Assembly: GCA_018712915.1 (NCBI GenBank)
Contig: DVGC01000001.1
Location: 103,264 to 167,263 of the forward strand
Length of the DNA stretch: 64,000 bases
Direction of reading: 5' to 3'
DNA from: Candidatus Copromonas faecavium (nom. illeg.)
GTDB lineage: Bacteria; Bacillota; Clostridia; Lachnospirales; Lachnospiraceae
Shown here: in pieces, positions 34,371 through 43,188 of the stretch
Layout of the letters: the number at the start of each line of letters is the position of its first letter
How positions within the stretch are numbered: position 1 is the stretch's first letter
Translations under genes and position numbers: made by a program
The notes under the pieces: generated by a model
Database searches by the model: none
What the model saw: the letters and a program-made list of their open reading frames with translations, nothing else
Told to the model about the DNA's origin: nothing

Positions 34371-35054
34371 CTACTTTTTCAGCCTGCAGATTCCGTGGTA
34401 GGCAGCCACCTGCTCCGCTGCCTTTTTGGTTCGCCCGAAGCCTCTGCCCAGCTCCTCATCCCCCAGCCTGACACAAGCCTCAAATACCTTGCAGTGGTCC
34501 GGTCCTGACTCCCGTATGAGCACATAGGACAGATCGCCTCTGCCCTCTGCCTGAACCATTTCCTGCAGGATAGTTTTGCTATCGTAAAAGAGCTTTTTGT
34601 GTTCAATATCATCCAGCACAAAGCGGCAGATAAACTCTTTTGCATTAGCAAGACCACCATCCAGAAAAATTGCGCCGATGACCGCCTCCATGGCATCAGA
34701 AACCACTGACGGACGTTTTCTTCCCCCGGTCAGCTCTTCTCCCTTTCCCAGATACAGATATTCCCCCAGAGAAATGGATTCCGCACAGTAGGCCAGGGTC
34801 GGCTCACACACCAGACTGGCCCGCAGCTTGGTCATTTCTCCCTCCGGCATGTCCGGATACTGATGATAAAGAAAATTGCTGGAAACCAGCTCCAGCACCG
34901 CATCTCCCAGAAATTCCAGACGTTCATTGCATCTTGTCTTATCCCAACGCTTCTCATTTGCATAGGAGCTGTGAGTCAGCGCATGGGCCAGCAGTCCCGG
35001 CTTCTGAAACCGGTATCCGATGATTTCCTGCAGCCGCTCCAATCGTTTCTCCAA
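34371..35054 (-). CDS. rnc: Ribonuclease III
   Basis: RNase III (227 aa from the start used here) cleaves double-stranded RNA in rRNA and mRNA maturation. The signature ERLEFLGDAVLEL lies near residue 40, a second acidic site DAMEAVIGAIFLDGG near 115, and a C-terminal dsRBD (LQEMVQAEGRGDLSYVL...). The ORF track begins at a GTG (35063) that touches the SD; a TTG at 35054 has AAGGAGG nine bases upstream and is the better start. A strong hairpin separates it from acpP. Confidence 0.95.
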   Translation of the reverse strand: MEKRLERLQEIIGYRFQKPGLLAHALTHSSYANEKRWDKTRCNERLEFLGDAVLELVSSNFLYHQYPDMPEGEMTKLRASLVCEPTLAYCAESISLGEYLYLGKGEELTGGRKRPSVVSDAMEAVIGAIFLDGGLANAKEFICRFVLDDIEHKKLFYDSKTILQEMVQAEGRGDLSYVLIRESGPDHCKVFEACVRLGDEELGRGFGRTKKAAEQVAAYHGICRLKK

Positions 35055-35081
35055 TGTATTCACCCTCCTTTAAAATGGAAA

Positions 35082-35117
35082 GTCAAATACCCCGCAGCAA
35101 GCTGTGGGGTATTTGAC
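35082..35117 (-). terminator. Hairpin between acpP and rnc (terminator or attenuator)
   Basis: GTCAAATACCCC and GGGGTATTTGAC form a 12-bp perfect stem with an inner CAGC/GCTG extension, followed on the minus strand by TTTCCATTTT. The U-run is weak, so partial termination between acpP and rnc is likely, which would keep acyl carrier protein transcript levels above rnc-smc. Confidence 0.65.
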
Positions 35118-35132
35118 CCTCGCGGATTTTTT

Positions 35133-35363
35133 CTAATTTAAAGCATTTTTGATGGCTTCCACCGCATCTCCGACGCTGACAATCTTTTCTGCCTCTTCCG
35201 TCGGGATTTCAATGTCAAATTCCTCTTCGATTCCCATAATAATCTGGAATACATCCAGGGAATCCGCTCCCAGATCGTCCACAAAGGTGGTATTTATGGT
35301 CACCTCATCCGGCTCAATATTGAGCACCTCCGCGATAATCTTCTGTAACTTTTCAAATTCCAT
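35133..35363 (-). CDS. acpP: Acyl carrier protein
   Basis: ACP (76 aa) carries acyl chains on a 4'-phosphopantetheine attached to the serine in GADSLD (Ser35). Length, acidity and helix pattern are standard. The ATG at 35363 has GAGAGG nine bases upstream and is preferred to the ORF-track ATG that abuts the SD. It follows plsX by 85 bp, a classic lipid-synthesis pairing, and is followed by a hairpin and rnc. Confidence 0.96.
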   Translation of the reverse strand: MEFEKLQKIIAEVLNIEPDEVTINTTFVDDLGADSLDVFQIIMGIEEEFDIEIPTEEAEKIVSVGDAVEAIKNALN

Positions 35364-35448
35364 ACGTTCCATCCTCTCTTACCTTGATTTTCTTTTTCAG
35401 TCCGTTCTCCGAACCTGGACCCGCAACATTCTGGAATATTCCGGGATA

Positions 35449-36468
35449 TCAGCTTTGTTCATTTATATTGTCCTTCTCGGCGAAGCATTCCCGGATCTTA
35501 TCGGAAATTTCCTGCTCCTTAAAGGAAATACACTGGATGATTGAATTTTTCACCTCGTTGGCTTTGGAGTTTCCATGGGTCTTCACCACAAGCCCCTTTA
35601 AGCCAAGGAGAGGTGCTCCGCCGTAACGGGAGGCGTCAAAGCTTTTCAGTGTGCCTTTTAAAGCCGGTTTGATTAACAGCGCTCCGATTTTGCTTCTGAG
35701 ATCAGACATCAGGCCCTTTTTCACCATGGACAGCAGGGTGGCGCCCACGCCTTCATAAAGCTTCAGAATCACATTTCCAACAAAGGCTTCGCAGACAATC
35801 ACATCCGCCCCGCCATGGGGAATTTCCCGTGCCTCAATGCTGCCGATAAAGTTGATGTCGGTGCATTCCCTTAAAAGAGGAAAGGTTTCCTTTACCAGGG
35901 CATTTCCCTTCTCCTCCTCCACCCCGATGTTTACGATGGCCACCCTCGGGTTTTCAATTCCCACCACATATTTCATATAGAGGGAACCCATGCGGGCAAA
36001 CTGAACCAGATGGGACGGTCTGGCGTCCACATTGGCCCCGCAGTCGATTAACAGGGACACTCCCTGCTCCGTCGGAATCAACGGCGCCAGCGGCGGACGC
36101 TCCACACCCTTAATCCGGCCCACGATTACCTGGCCGCCCACCAGAATCGCTCCGGAACTGCCGGCGGAAACGAATCCGCCTGCTTCTCCGTTCTTTACCA
36201 GGTTCATTCCTGCCACAATGGAAGAATTTTTCTTCTTCCGGATTGCATTAACCGGAGGTTCTCCCGTTTCGATCACTTCCGGAGCCTCCAGAATTTCAAT
36301 CTGAGACTGATTATACGTATATTTTCCAAGTTCCCGCTCGATATCTGCCGTCCGTCCCGTAAGAATAACCGCAATATCGCTCCGTTCGTTGACCGCTTCC
36401 ACCGCGCCTTTAACGATCTCTCCCGGCGCGTTATCGCCTCCCATGGCGTCAACCGCAATTTTTATCAT
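35449..36468 (-). CDS. plsX: Phosphate acyltransferase PlsX
   Basis: PlsX (339 aa) makes acyl-phosphate from acyl-ACP for phospholipid synthesis by PlsY. It has the N-terminal MIKIAVDAMGGDNAP, a FVSAGSSGAILVGG motif, LLIDCGANVDARPSHL and the C-terminal RYGGAPLLGLKG. It is a peripheral membrane protein in the family. It heads the plsX-acpP-rnc-smc-ftsY-ilvA run. The gap upstream to gatB (36469-36757) holds a short 24-bp repeat and no gene. Confidence 0.97.
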   Translation of the reverse strand: MIKIAVDAMGGDNAPGEIVKGAVEAVNERSDIAVILTGRTADIERELGKYTYNQSQIEILEAPEVIETGEPPVNAIRKKKNSSIVAGMNLVKNGEAGGFVSAGSSGAILVGGQVIVGRIKGVERPPLAPLIPTEQGVSLLIDCGANVDARPSHLVQFARMGSLYMKYVVGIENPRVAIVNIGVEEEKGNALVKETFPLLRECTDINFIGSIEAREIPHGGADVIVCEAFVGNVILKLYEGVGATLLSMVKKGLMSDLRSKIGALLIKPALKGTLKSFDASRYGGAPLLGLKGLVVKTHGNSKANEVKNSIIQCISFKEQEISDKIRECFAEKDNINEQS

Positions 36469-36691
36469 GTCCCCATCTCCTGCTTTTCACTTGCCCGATT
36501 CCATCAGGATTCCAGAACCACTCTCCCGGAACCGGCCGGGAACCATCCGTTTCCGGCATCATTTTCCTGTGTAAATCTATCAATACTATACTAGATAGGT
36601 TCCATAAAATCAATAGGTTTTTTCGCCTGGGAAAGCGGCGGTGAAAGCAGCGGCCTGAAAGCCCTGTGCAGGGACAGAGCCTCCTGACTCC

Positions 36692-36780
36692 AGAGATTCC
36701 CGGCTCCTCCCAACCACAGAGTTCCAAAACCTCCTGGCCGCATAGTTCCGGACTTTCCTAACTGCAGAGATTCCGGATCC
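36692..36780. repeat. Degenerate ~24-bp tandem repeats at the gatB 3' end
   Basis: Units AGAGATTCCCGGCTCCTCCC, AGAGTTCCAAAACCTCCTGG, ATAGTTCCGGACTTTCCTAA and AGAGATTCCGGATCC begin at 36692, 36718, 36742 and 36766 (spacing 26, 24, 24). The array reaches into the last codons of gatB. Confidence 0.6.
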
Positions 36781-38188
36781 GCTCTTTGATCCCGGCGGCG
36801 TCCGCCTTTCCCTTCATGGCCCGCATCACCTGTCCGGTCAGGAAACCAAGGACTTTTTCCTTTCCGGATTTCAGTTCCTCCACCGCCTTGGGATTGTCTG
36901 AAAGAACCTGCCGGATGACCGTATCCAGAAGCTCCTTGTCCGTTTCCATGGAAAGCCCATGTTCCTTCACATACTGCTTCGGGTCCACATCGGTCTCAAA
37001 CATCACCGCAAACACTTCCTTGGCCGTCTTCTGGCTGATCTCAGAGGCGTCCACCAGAGCAATCAGTTCCGCCAGATGTGCTGCTGAAAAGACCAGGGAG
37101 GATGGTTCCTGTTCCTTTTCCTTTAAAAGCCGCATGGTTTCCCCGGTCAGCCAGTTGGCCGCCTTTTTTGCAGCCGTGCTGCAGGAAACTGTCTCTTCAA
37201 ACATACGGGCCAGAGCCGGATCCGCCGTCAAAAGCCCGGCATCATAAGCGCTCAGACCGTACTCGCTTTCATACCGCTTTGCCTTCTCCTCCCGCAGTTC
37301 CGGCTGTTCCCTTTTTGCCCTCTCAATCCATTCATCGGAAATATAAACGGACGGCAGATCGGGATCCGGAAAATACCGGTAATCCCTGGCGTCCTCCTTG
37401 GAGCGCATGGCATAAGAGGATTCCTTGTTATCATCCCATCTCCTGGTTTCCTGAATCACCGGGCGTCCCTGAGACAGCAAATCAATCTGCCGCTCCCTCT
37501 CGCCTTCGATGGCATGGGCAATGGCCTTAAAGGAGTTTAAGTTTTTCATTTCCGTCCGGACTCCCAGCCGTTCTGAACCGGCCTCACGGACAGAAAGGTT
37601 GACGTCGGCCCGCATGGAGCCCTCCTGCAGCCTGCAGTCAGAAACACCCAGATACCGCATGACCGACTGAAGCTTTTCCAGATAGGCAAGAACCTCACCG
37701 GCGCTTCTCATATCCGGCTCCGATACAATCTCAATCAGAGGAACGCCGCTGCGGTTGTAATCCACCAGGGAATTTCCGCTCCATTCATCGTGGATCAGTT
37801 TCCCCGCATCCTCCTCCATATGGATTTCATGGATCCCGATGCGCTTTGTTCTCCCCTCCGTCTCGATCTCCACAAATCCATCACGGCAAATCGGAAGATA
37901 CAGCTGAGAAATCTGGTAGTTCTGGGGATTATCCGGGTAAAAATAATTCTTTCTGTCAAACCGGCACCGCTTCTCAATCCGGCAGTTGAGAGCCAGACCT
38001 GCTCGCAGGGCAAAATCCACAACCTTCTTATTTAATATAGGAAGAGAACCGGGAAATCCGGCGCAGACCGGGCAGACATGGGTGTTGGGAGCCGCCCCGA
38101 ACTCCGTCCTGCAGCCGCAGAAAATTTTTGTTCTGGTGGCCAGTTCCACATGGACCTCCAGGCCAATGACTGTTTCGTACTGTTTCAT
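36758..38188 (-). CDS. gatB: Asp-tRNA(Asn)/Glu-tRNA(Gln) amidotransferase subunit B
   Basis: GatB (476 aa) is the kinase subunit of GatCAB, activating misacylated Asp-tRNA-Asn or Glu-tRNA-Gln before amidation. It starts MKQYETVIGLEVHVEL, has zinc-type cysteines (CGC, then CPVCAGFPG), RKNYFYPDNPQNYQISQ, and a C-terminal YqeY/helical tail domain that contacts tRNA. The ATG at 38188 overlaps the gatA stop (ATGA) and follows AAGGAGG. It is the last gene of the T-box-controlled aspS-gatC-gatA-gatB operon. Confidence 0.97.
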   Translation of the reverse strand: MKQYETVIGLEVHVELATRTKIFCGCRTEFGAAPNTHVCPVCAGFPGSLPILNKKVVDFALRAGLALNCRIEKRCRFDRKNYFYPDNPQNYQISQLYLPICRDGFVEIETEGRTKRIGIHEIHMEEDAGKLIHDEWSGNSLVDYNRSGVPLIEIVSEPDMRSAGEVLAYLEKLQSVMRYLGVSDCRLQEGSMRADVNLSVREAGSERLGVRTEMKNLNSFKAIAHAIEGERERQIDLLSQGRPVIQETRRWDDNKESSYAMRSKEDARDYRYFPDPDLPSVYISDEWIERAKREQPELREEKAKRYESEYGLSAYDAGLLTADPALARMFEETVSCSTAAKKAANWLTGETMRLLKEKEQEPSSLVFSAAHLAELIALVDASEISQKTAKEVFAVMFETDVDPKQYVKEHGLSMETDKELLDTVIRQVLSDNPKAVEELKSGKEKVLGFLTGQVMRAMKGKADAAGIKERIRNLCS

Positions 38189-39675
38189 TCTGCCGCCTCC
38201 TTCTCTTTCTTCCTGCTGCCGGCTAAAAAGGGCAGCTTCCATTCTCCGCGCTCCCGTTCCATGGCTGCGGCCGCCGCAAACAGCTTTCCTTCACAGAAGC
38301 AATCGCCGATGAGCTGAACACCGATGGGAAGCCCATTCCGGCCAACCGTACAGGGAACTGTCATTCCGGGAAGGCCAGCCAGATTGACCGCCACCGTATC
38401 AATATCGCTTAAGTACATGTTCAGCGGATCGGTTAAGGATGTGCCCGTTTTCGGCGCAGCTGTGGGAGACGCAGGTCCAAGAAGCACGTCGTATCGCCCG
38501 AAGGCCCGGGAAAACTCCTGTCTGATCAGTGCCCGCGCTTTCATGGCCTTTAAATAGTAAGCATCATAATATCCAGAACTCAGTACAAAAGAGCCGAGCA
38601 GGATCCGGCGGCGTACCTCCGGACCGAATCCCTCCGACCGGCTTTTTTTATACATGTCATGGAGTCCTTCATACTCCCTGGCCCGGTATCCATACTTGAC
38701 GCCGTCAAACCGTTCCAGATTGGAGCTGGCCTCCGCAGAAGCGATGATATAATAGGCAGGAATGGTATATTCCGTAAGCTTAAGATGAAAGGTCTCCACG
38801 GCTGCTCCCTGCCTCTCCAGCCAGACAGCTGCCTGATGGACTGCCTCCTTCACGTCTTCGTCTGCCCCGTTTAAATATTCCTCCGGGATGCCAATTTTTA
38901 GTCCCCTGACGCCGGCGTCCACGGTTCCGGAAAAATCCAGATCCTTCCGTTCCAGTGAAGTCGCGTCTCTTCTGTCCTTCCCGGAAAGGATGGAAAGAAG
39001 CAGGGCGCAGTCTGCAGCCGTCCGCCCGATGGGACCAATCTGATCCAGAGAGGACGCGTAGGCCACCAGGCCATATCGGGAAACCGTCCCATAGGTGGGC
39101 TTGATGCCGGTGACACCGCAGTAGGAGGCTGGCTGGCGGATGGAACCGCCCGTATCTGACCCCAGGGCAAGAAACCCTTCTCCCGCCGCAACTGCCGCAC
39201 AGGAGCCGCCTGAGGAACCGCCCGGCACATGGGACAGATTCCAGGGATTCCTTGTGACGGCAAAGGCCGAGGTCTCCGTGGTGCTTCCCATGGCAAATTC
39301 ATCCATGTTGGTTTTCCCAAGGAGCACCATCCCGGCCTCCTTCAATTTCCTGACAGCCGCCGCGTCATAAAATGGAACAAAATTTTCCAGGATTTTCGAG
39401 GCACAGGTGGTGGGAATCTCTTTCGTACAAATATTATCCTTTATGGCAACAGGAACGCCGGCCAGCAGACTTTTGATTTTTCCCTTCCGGATGTCCCGGT
39501 CTTCGTTCTCCGCCTGCTCCAAAACGGCCTTCCGATCCCAGTAAAGATAGGCATGAATCCGTTTCTCCTCTTTTTCCATCTGATCCAGAGAGGCCTTTGC
39601 CGCTTCCACCGCTCCAATCTCCCGCTTCCTGATTTTCTCTGCCAGCTCCGTGGCTGAAAATTCCAAAATATCCAT
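38185..39675 (-). CDS. gatA: Asp-tRNA(Asn)/Glu-tRNA(Gln) amidotransferase subunit A
   Basis: GatA (496 aa) is the amidase-signature glutaminase that supplies ammonia to GatB. The Ser-cisSer-Lys triad is visible as VAIKDN (Lys79), GGSSGG (Ser154/155) and DTGGSIR (Ser178), positions that match characterised GatA proteins. Length is standard. It lies 12 bp after gatC and overlaps gatB by 4 bp, so the three subunits are translated in a coupled way. Confidence 0.97.
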   Translation of the reverse strand: MDILEFSATELAEKIRKREIGAVEAAKASLDQMEKEEKRIHAYLYWDRKAVLEQAENEDRDIRKGKIKSLLAGVPVAIKDNICTKEIPTTCASKILENFVPFYDAAAVRKLKEAGMVLLGKTNMDEFAMGSTTETSAFAVTRNPWNLSHVPGGSSGGSCAAVAAGEGFLALGSDTGGSIRQPASYCGVTGIKPTYGTVSRYGLVAYASSLDQIGPIGRTAADCALLLSILSGKDRRDATSLERKDLDFSGTVDAGVRGLKIGIPEEYLNGADEDVKEAVHQAAVWLERQGAAVETFHLKLTEYTIPAYYIIASAEASSNLERFDGVKYGYRAREYEGLHDMYKKSRSEGFGPEVRRRILLGSFVLSSGYYDAYYLKAMKARALIRQEFSRAFGRYDVLLGPASPTAAPKTGTSLTDPLNMYLSDIDTVAVNLAGLPGMTVPCTVGRNGLPIGVQLIGDCFCEGKLFAAAAAMERERGEWKLPFLAGSRKKEKEAAE

Positions 39676-39687
39676 TCTGCCGCCTCC

Positions 39688-39981
39688 TTATCCGATGGTC
39701 CGCGGAACAACGAACTGACCGTCCATCTCCTGCGGGGCTCCCTTAAGTAATTCCTCCCGGGCCGTGCTTTCCTCCGGTTCGTCCTCCCGGAATCCATTCT
39801 CAACCGGAAACAGCTGAATCAAAGGTTCCACTCCGTCCGTGTCCAGCCGGTTCAATAACTCCACATAATCCAACATCCTCTGGATCTCCTTTTTTGCTTT
39901 CTCCCGCTCGGCTTCACTTAACCGGAGCTTTGCAAGGATTTCCAGCTCCTCCATGGTCTGATCCGTAATCTTTTCTGCCAT
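39688..39981 (-). CDS. gatC: Asp-tRNA(Asn)/Glu-tRNA(Gln) amidotransferase subunit C
   Basis: GatC (97 aa) is the small belt subunit that stabilises the GatA-GatB interface. It has the expected N-terminal helices (LEILAKLRLSEAEREK) followed by a MLDYVELLNRLDTDGVEP segment and an extended C-terminal tail. It begins 30 bp downstream of aspS and 12 bp upstream of gatA in one transcription unit. Confidence 0.95.
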   Translation of the reverse strand: MAEKITDQTMEELEILAKLRLSEAEREKAKKEIQRMLDYVELLNRLDTDGVEPLIQLFPVENGFREDEPEESTAREELLKGAPQEMDGQFVVPRTIG

Positions 39982-40011
39982 TCTTCGTCATCCTTTCTCC
40001 AGACAGTTTTT

Positions 40012-41343
40012 CTAGGGTTTCAGTCTGGTCATGTCCCTGGGGAACAGACTGGCCTGCCGGATGTTCTCCGCCGATAAAAGCTGCATGGTCAGCCGCTCCA
40101 GACCAATGCCCAGGCCCCCGTGAGGCGGCATCCCGTACCGGAAGCAGTCCAGATATTCCTCCATTCCTTCTGTGTCCATGCCCCGTTTCTCCAGCTTTTC
40201 CATCAGCATTCCATAATCGTGAATCCGCTGTCCTCCGGTGGTCACCTCCATGCCGCGAAACAGAAGATCGAAGCTTAAGGTTGCCTGAGTATTTTCCGGA
40301 TCCTCCATGGCATAAAAGGGGCGCTTCTTCGACGGATAATGGGTGACAAATACAAAATCTGAATCCCAGGTCTCTTTTGCGTAGGTGCCGATGAGTCCTT
40401 CCTCCTCCGGCTCCAGATCGTAGGGGGAACGGATGGGGCGATGGCAGGCTTCCGATACCAGCCGCTTGGCCTCGTCAAACCGGAGGCAGGGAATGGAGGT
40501 TATCTTTGGAAGCCTGACGTCCAAAAGAGACAGCTCCGTCCCATACTCCCGCTCCAGCAGCGCAAACATAGACTGGAGCATGGCCGTTTCCATCTGGCAG
40601 AGATCATAAAAGCTGTCCAGAAATCCCATCTCAAAATCCATGCTGGTATATTCGTTCAGATGGCGCCTGGTGCTATGCTTTTCTGCCCGGAACACGGGAC
40701 CCACCTCAAATACCCGGTCGAACACCCCCACCATCATCTGTTTGTAAAACTGGGGACTCTGAGCCAGAACAGCCGGATGATGAAAGTAGGAAAGCTTAAA
40801 CAGGTTGGCCCCTCCTTCCGCCGACCGGGCCCCGATTTTCGGTGTATGGATCTCCGTAAAGCCCTGCCCGGTGAGGAACTCCCGAAAGCCCCGGCAAAGG
40901 CCCTCCTGGATTTTAAAGACCGCCCGTTCCCGAAGATTCCTCAATGCAATGGGCCGGTGATCCAGGCTGGCCTCCAGGGAAATTCCCATTTTCCATTTTC
41001 CGACGGGAAGCGGAAGAGGCGCCGCCGGCTCTGACAGGATCCTGGCATCGGAGAGCCGCAGCTCCATGCCGTGGGGTGCCTTGGGTTCCTTTTTTAAGAC
41101 TCCCCGAACGCGAACGGCCTGACCTTCCTTAAGGCGGCTCAGATCCCCCTGTTGTCCTGCTCCTTCCCGGACGGCCTGCAGAAGTCCCTGACGGCTTCTC
41201 AGAATAACAAAGGAAATCTCTCCCATGTCTCGGATGCTGTGAATCATACCCGCGGTTTCAGCCTCCTGCCCCGCAGCTTCTTCCTTCCAGAGCCTGGCAA
41301 ATTCCACATCTTTTGTTTCCCATACGCCTGCTGCAAATTCCAT
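40012..41343 (-). CDS. aspS: Archaeal-type (probably non-discriminating) aspartyl-tRNA synthetase
   Basis: This 443-aa class II synthetase has the archaeal/eukaryal-type AspRS layout: an N-terminal OB fold, no bacterial insertion domain, motif 2 region FRAEKHSTRRHLNEYTSMDFEM, and a motif 3 GGLGIGLERLTMQLL ending FPRDMTRLKP. The ATG at 41343 follows TTGGAGGAATC. It leads gatCAB and is preceded by a T-box whose specifier reads AAC (Asn). It therefore probably makes Asp-tRNA-Asn for amidation to Asn-tRNA-Asn. A discriminating bacterial-type AspRS may exist elsewhere. Confidence 0.92.
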   Translation of the reverse strand: MEFAAGVWETKDVEFARLWKEEAAGQEAETAGMIHSIRDMGEISFVILRSRQGLLQAVREGAGQQGDLSRLKEGQAVRVRGVLKKEPKAPHGMELRLSDARILSEPAAPLPLPVGKWKMGISLEASLDHRPIALRNLRERAVFKIQEGLCRGFREFLTGQGFTEIHTPKIGARSAEGGANLFKLSYFHHPAVLAQSPQFYKQMMVGVFDRVFEVGPVFRAEKHSTRRHLNEYTSMDFEMGFLDSFYDLCQMETAMLQSMFALLEREYGTELSLLDVRLPKITSIPCLRFDEAKRLVSEACHRPIRSPYDLEPEEEGLIGTYAKETWDSDFVFVTHYPSKKRPFYAMEDPENTQATLSFDLLFRGMEVTTGGQRIHDYGMLMEKLEKRGMDTEGMEEYLDCFRYGMPPHGGLGIGLERLTMQLLSAENIRQASLFPRDMTRLKP

Positions 41344-41464
41344 TTTGATTCCTCCAATCCTTCTTTTGGATTCTCCGGAACCGGCATTTGATTCGATTTT
41401 TAATTTCATCGAAACAAGCTTCTGCAAAATTTTTATCTAATCCGGAAAGGAAGTTTCCTGACCA

Positions 41465-41920
41465 AATAAAAAACGCCCCGGAGAATTTGTCATCGAAATT
41501 CTCCGGGACGGGATCTGAATCTGATTCCCGCGGTACCACCCGCATTGCATAATATCATTTTATCACAAACCATATTATGCCACTCATGGACAGCCGCCGA
41601 AGCTTGCACCGCTTCTCCTTTTTGGACCTGCATCCTGCTGCCCTGCCTCTTAACGTGAGGCCCTCGTGTCTTCCTACGTCTCAAATCCGGCCAGATTCCT
41701 GTGACCATCGGCTTTATCCCCGGCACCGGGTCCCGCACGTCTTTGCGCTTCCCCGGATAATATCCGGCAAATTCAAGATTTCAGAAGGCCAGCTCCGGAG
41801 TGTTCCCGCATTTTCTTCGTCAGCCCGTGTTCTCAGCCGGCGGCACGGTTCTCTGTCAGCTTCCAAAAAGCGAGTCTCTTTCACAGCCTTTCTGCTTTTC
41901 TTTTTATTGTTTTCTTATAA
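41465..41920 (-). promoter_or_regulatory. T-box riboswitch, asparagine-type specifier, upstream of aspS-gatCAB
   Basis: T-box sequence GGGTGGTACCGCGG (41528-41541) and terminator CCGGAGAATTT...AAATTCTCCGG with a T-run (41468-41507) are clear. The distal stem I motif AGAGAACCG...GCTGAGAAC is present. Aligned with the thrS leader, the specifier position reads AAC (Asn; 41802-41804), in G-AAC-ACTCCGGAG. GAA (Glu) overlaps it by two bases. The leader is unusually long (over 450 nt), with extra stems between stem I and the antiterminator. Confidence 0.9.
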
Positions 41921-41927
41921 TTCACAT

Positions 41928-41956
41928 ACAATATCAGAGTTTTTTGATTCTGTCAA
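41928..41956 (-). promoter_or_regulatory. Promoter of the aspS-gatCAB T-box transcript
   Basis: On the minus strand TTGACA, 17 bp, TATTGT. The -35 element lies inside the last codons of dapL. Confidence 0.75.
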
Positions 41957-43148
41957 GCGCTTTTAATGAATTTTCATAAGTTCCGAAAGCGGTCAGTCGG
42001 AAATACCCCTCTCCCGAAGGACCGAATCCTGCTCCCGGCGTTCCAACGATGCCGGCCTTTTCCAGCAGGTAATCAAAAAACTCCCAGGATTTCATGCCGT
42101 TGGGCGTCTTCATCCAGATATAGGGGGAATTGACTCCGCCGTAGGCCGTAAAACCAGCGTCAATCAGGCCGTCCCGGATGGTCTTCGCATTAAACATATA
42201 CCGGTCTATCTGCTCTTTTACCTGCTTTGCTCCTTCGGGAGAATACACCGCCTCGCCGGCCCGCTGAATGATATAAGGCGTTCCGTTATACTTGGATCCC
42301 TGTCTGCGGGACCACATGGCATTCAGGCTGGCAGAACCGCATACCAGTTCTTTTGGAATCACAGAGAATCCCAGACGGGTTCCCGTAAAGCCGGCCTTTT
42401 TGGAAAAGCTCCTCAGTTCGATGGCGCAGGTTTTTGCTCCCCGGCACTCGTAAATGGAGTGGGGGACTCCCTCTTCCGTAATGTAAGCCTCATAAGCGGC
42501 ATCATAAATAATCACGGATCCGTTCCGGTTGGCATAGTCCACCCAGGCCTGCAGATCGGCCTTTTTGATGGCCTCCCCCGTCGGATTGTTGGGGAAGCAC
42601 AGATAAATCAGATCTGCTCTCTCCTTTGGAAATTCCGGCAGGAATCCATTGGCTTCCGTACAGGGCATATAAACCACTCCGTCAAATTTCCCTGTTTCTT
42701 CATGGTAAAGGCCGGTGCGGCCCGCCATTACGTTGGAATCCAGATAAACCGGATACACCGGATCGCAGACGGCCACCACGCTGTCCGGAGAAAACAGCTC
42801 CTGAATATTTCCGGCATCGCACTTGGCACCGTCCGAAATAAAAATCTCATCGGCAGAGATATCGCAGCCCCTGGACTGAAAATCCTCTCTGGCAATGACA
42901 TCCCGCAGAAACTCATATCCCTGTTCCGGCGCATAGCCCCGGAAGGTTTCCGCTTTTCCCATCTCGTCCACGGCCTGATGCATGGCCTCAATAATCGCCG
43001 GCGCCAGAGGCTGGGTCACATCCCCGATGCCAAGACGGATGATTTCTGTCTCCGGATGGGCCTCCTGGAAAGCCGCCACCTTCTTTGCGATTCCGGCAAA
43101 CAGATAGCTTCCCGGAAGTTTTGCAAAATTCTCATTGACCTTAAACAT
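41934..43148 (-). CDS. dapL: LL-diaminopimelate aminotransferase
   Basis: DapL (404 aa) makes LL-diaminopimelate from tetrahydrodipicolinate in one step, bypassing the acyl-DAP routes to lysine and peptidoglycan. It is a fold-type I PLP enzyme with [37 protein letters not shown], and the PLP lysine in [14 protein letters not shown] (about 238). The first ATG abuts the SD (GAGGAATGGATATG), so the second ATG at 43148 is preferred. It lies 40 bp after pyrG on the same strand. Confidence 0.95.
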   Translation of the reverse strand: MFKVNENFAKLPGSYLFAGIAKKVAAFQEAHPETEIIRLGIGDVTQPLAPAIIEAMHQAVDEMGKAETFRGYAPEQGYEFLRDVIAREDFQSRGCDISADEIFISDGAKCDAGNIQELFSPDSVVAVCDPVYPVYLDSNVMAGRTGLYHEETGKFDGVVYMPCTEANGFLPEFPKERADLIYLCFPNNPTGEAIKKADLQAWVDYANRNGSVIIYDAAYEAYITEEGVPHSIYECRGAKTCAIELRSFSKKAGFTGTRLGFSVIPKELVCGSASLNAMWSRRQGSKYNGTPYIIQRAGEAVYSPEGAKQVKEQIDRYMFNAKTIRDGLIDAGFTAYGGVNSPYIWMKTPNGMKSWEFFDYLLEKAGIVGTPGAGFGPSGEGYFRLTAFGTYENSLKALDRIKKL

Positions 43149-43188
43149 ATCCATTCCTCTTTTCTTCCAAATTGTCCCTGTTGTAACC

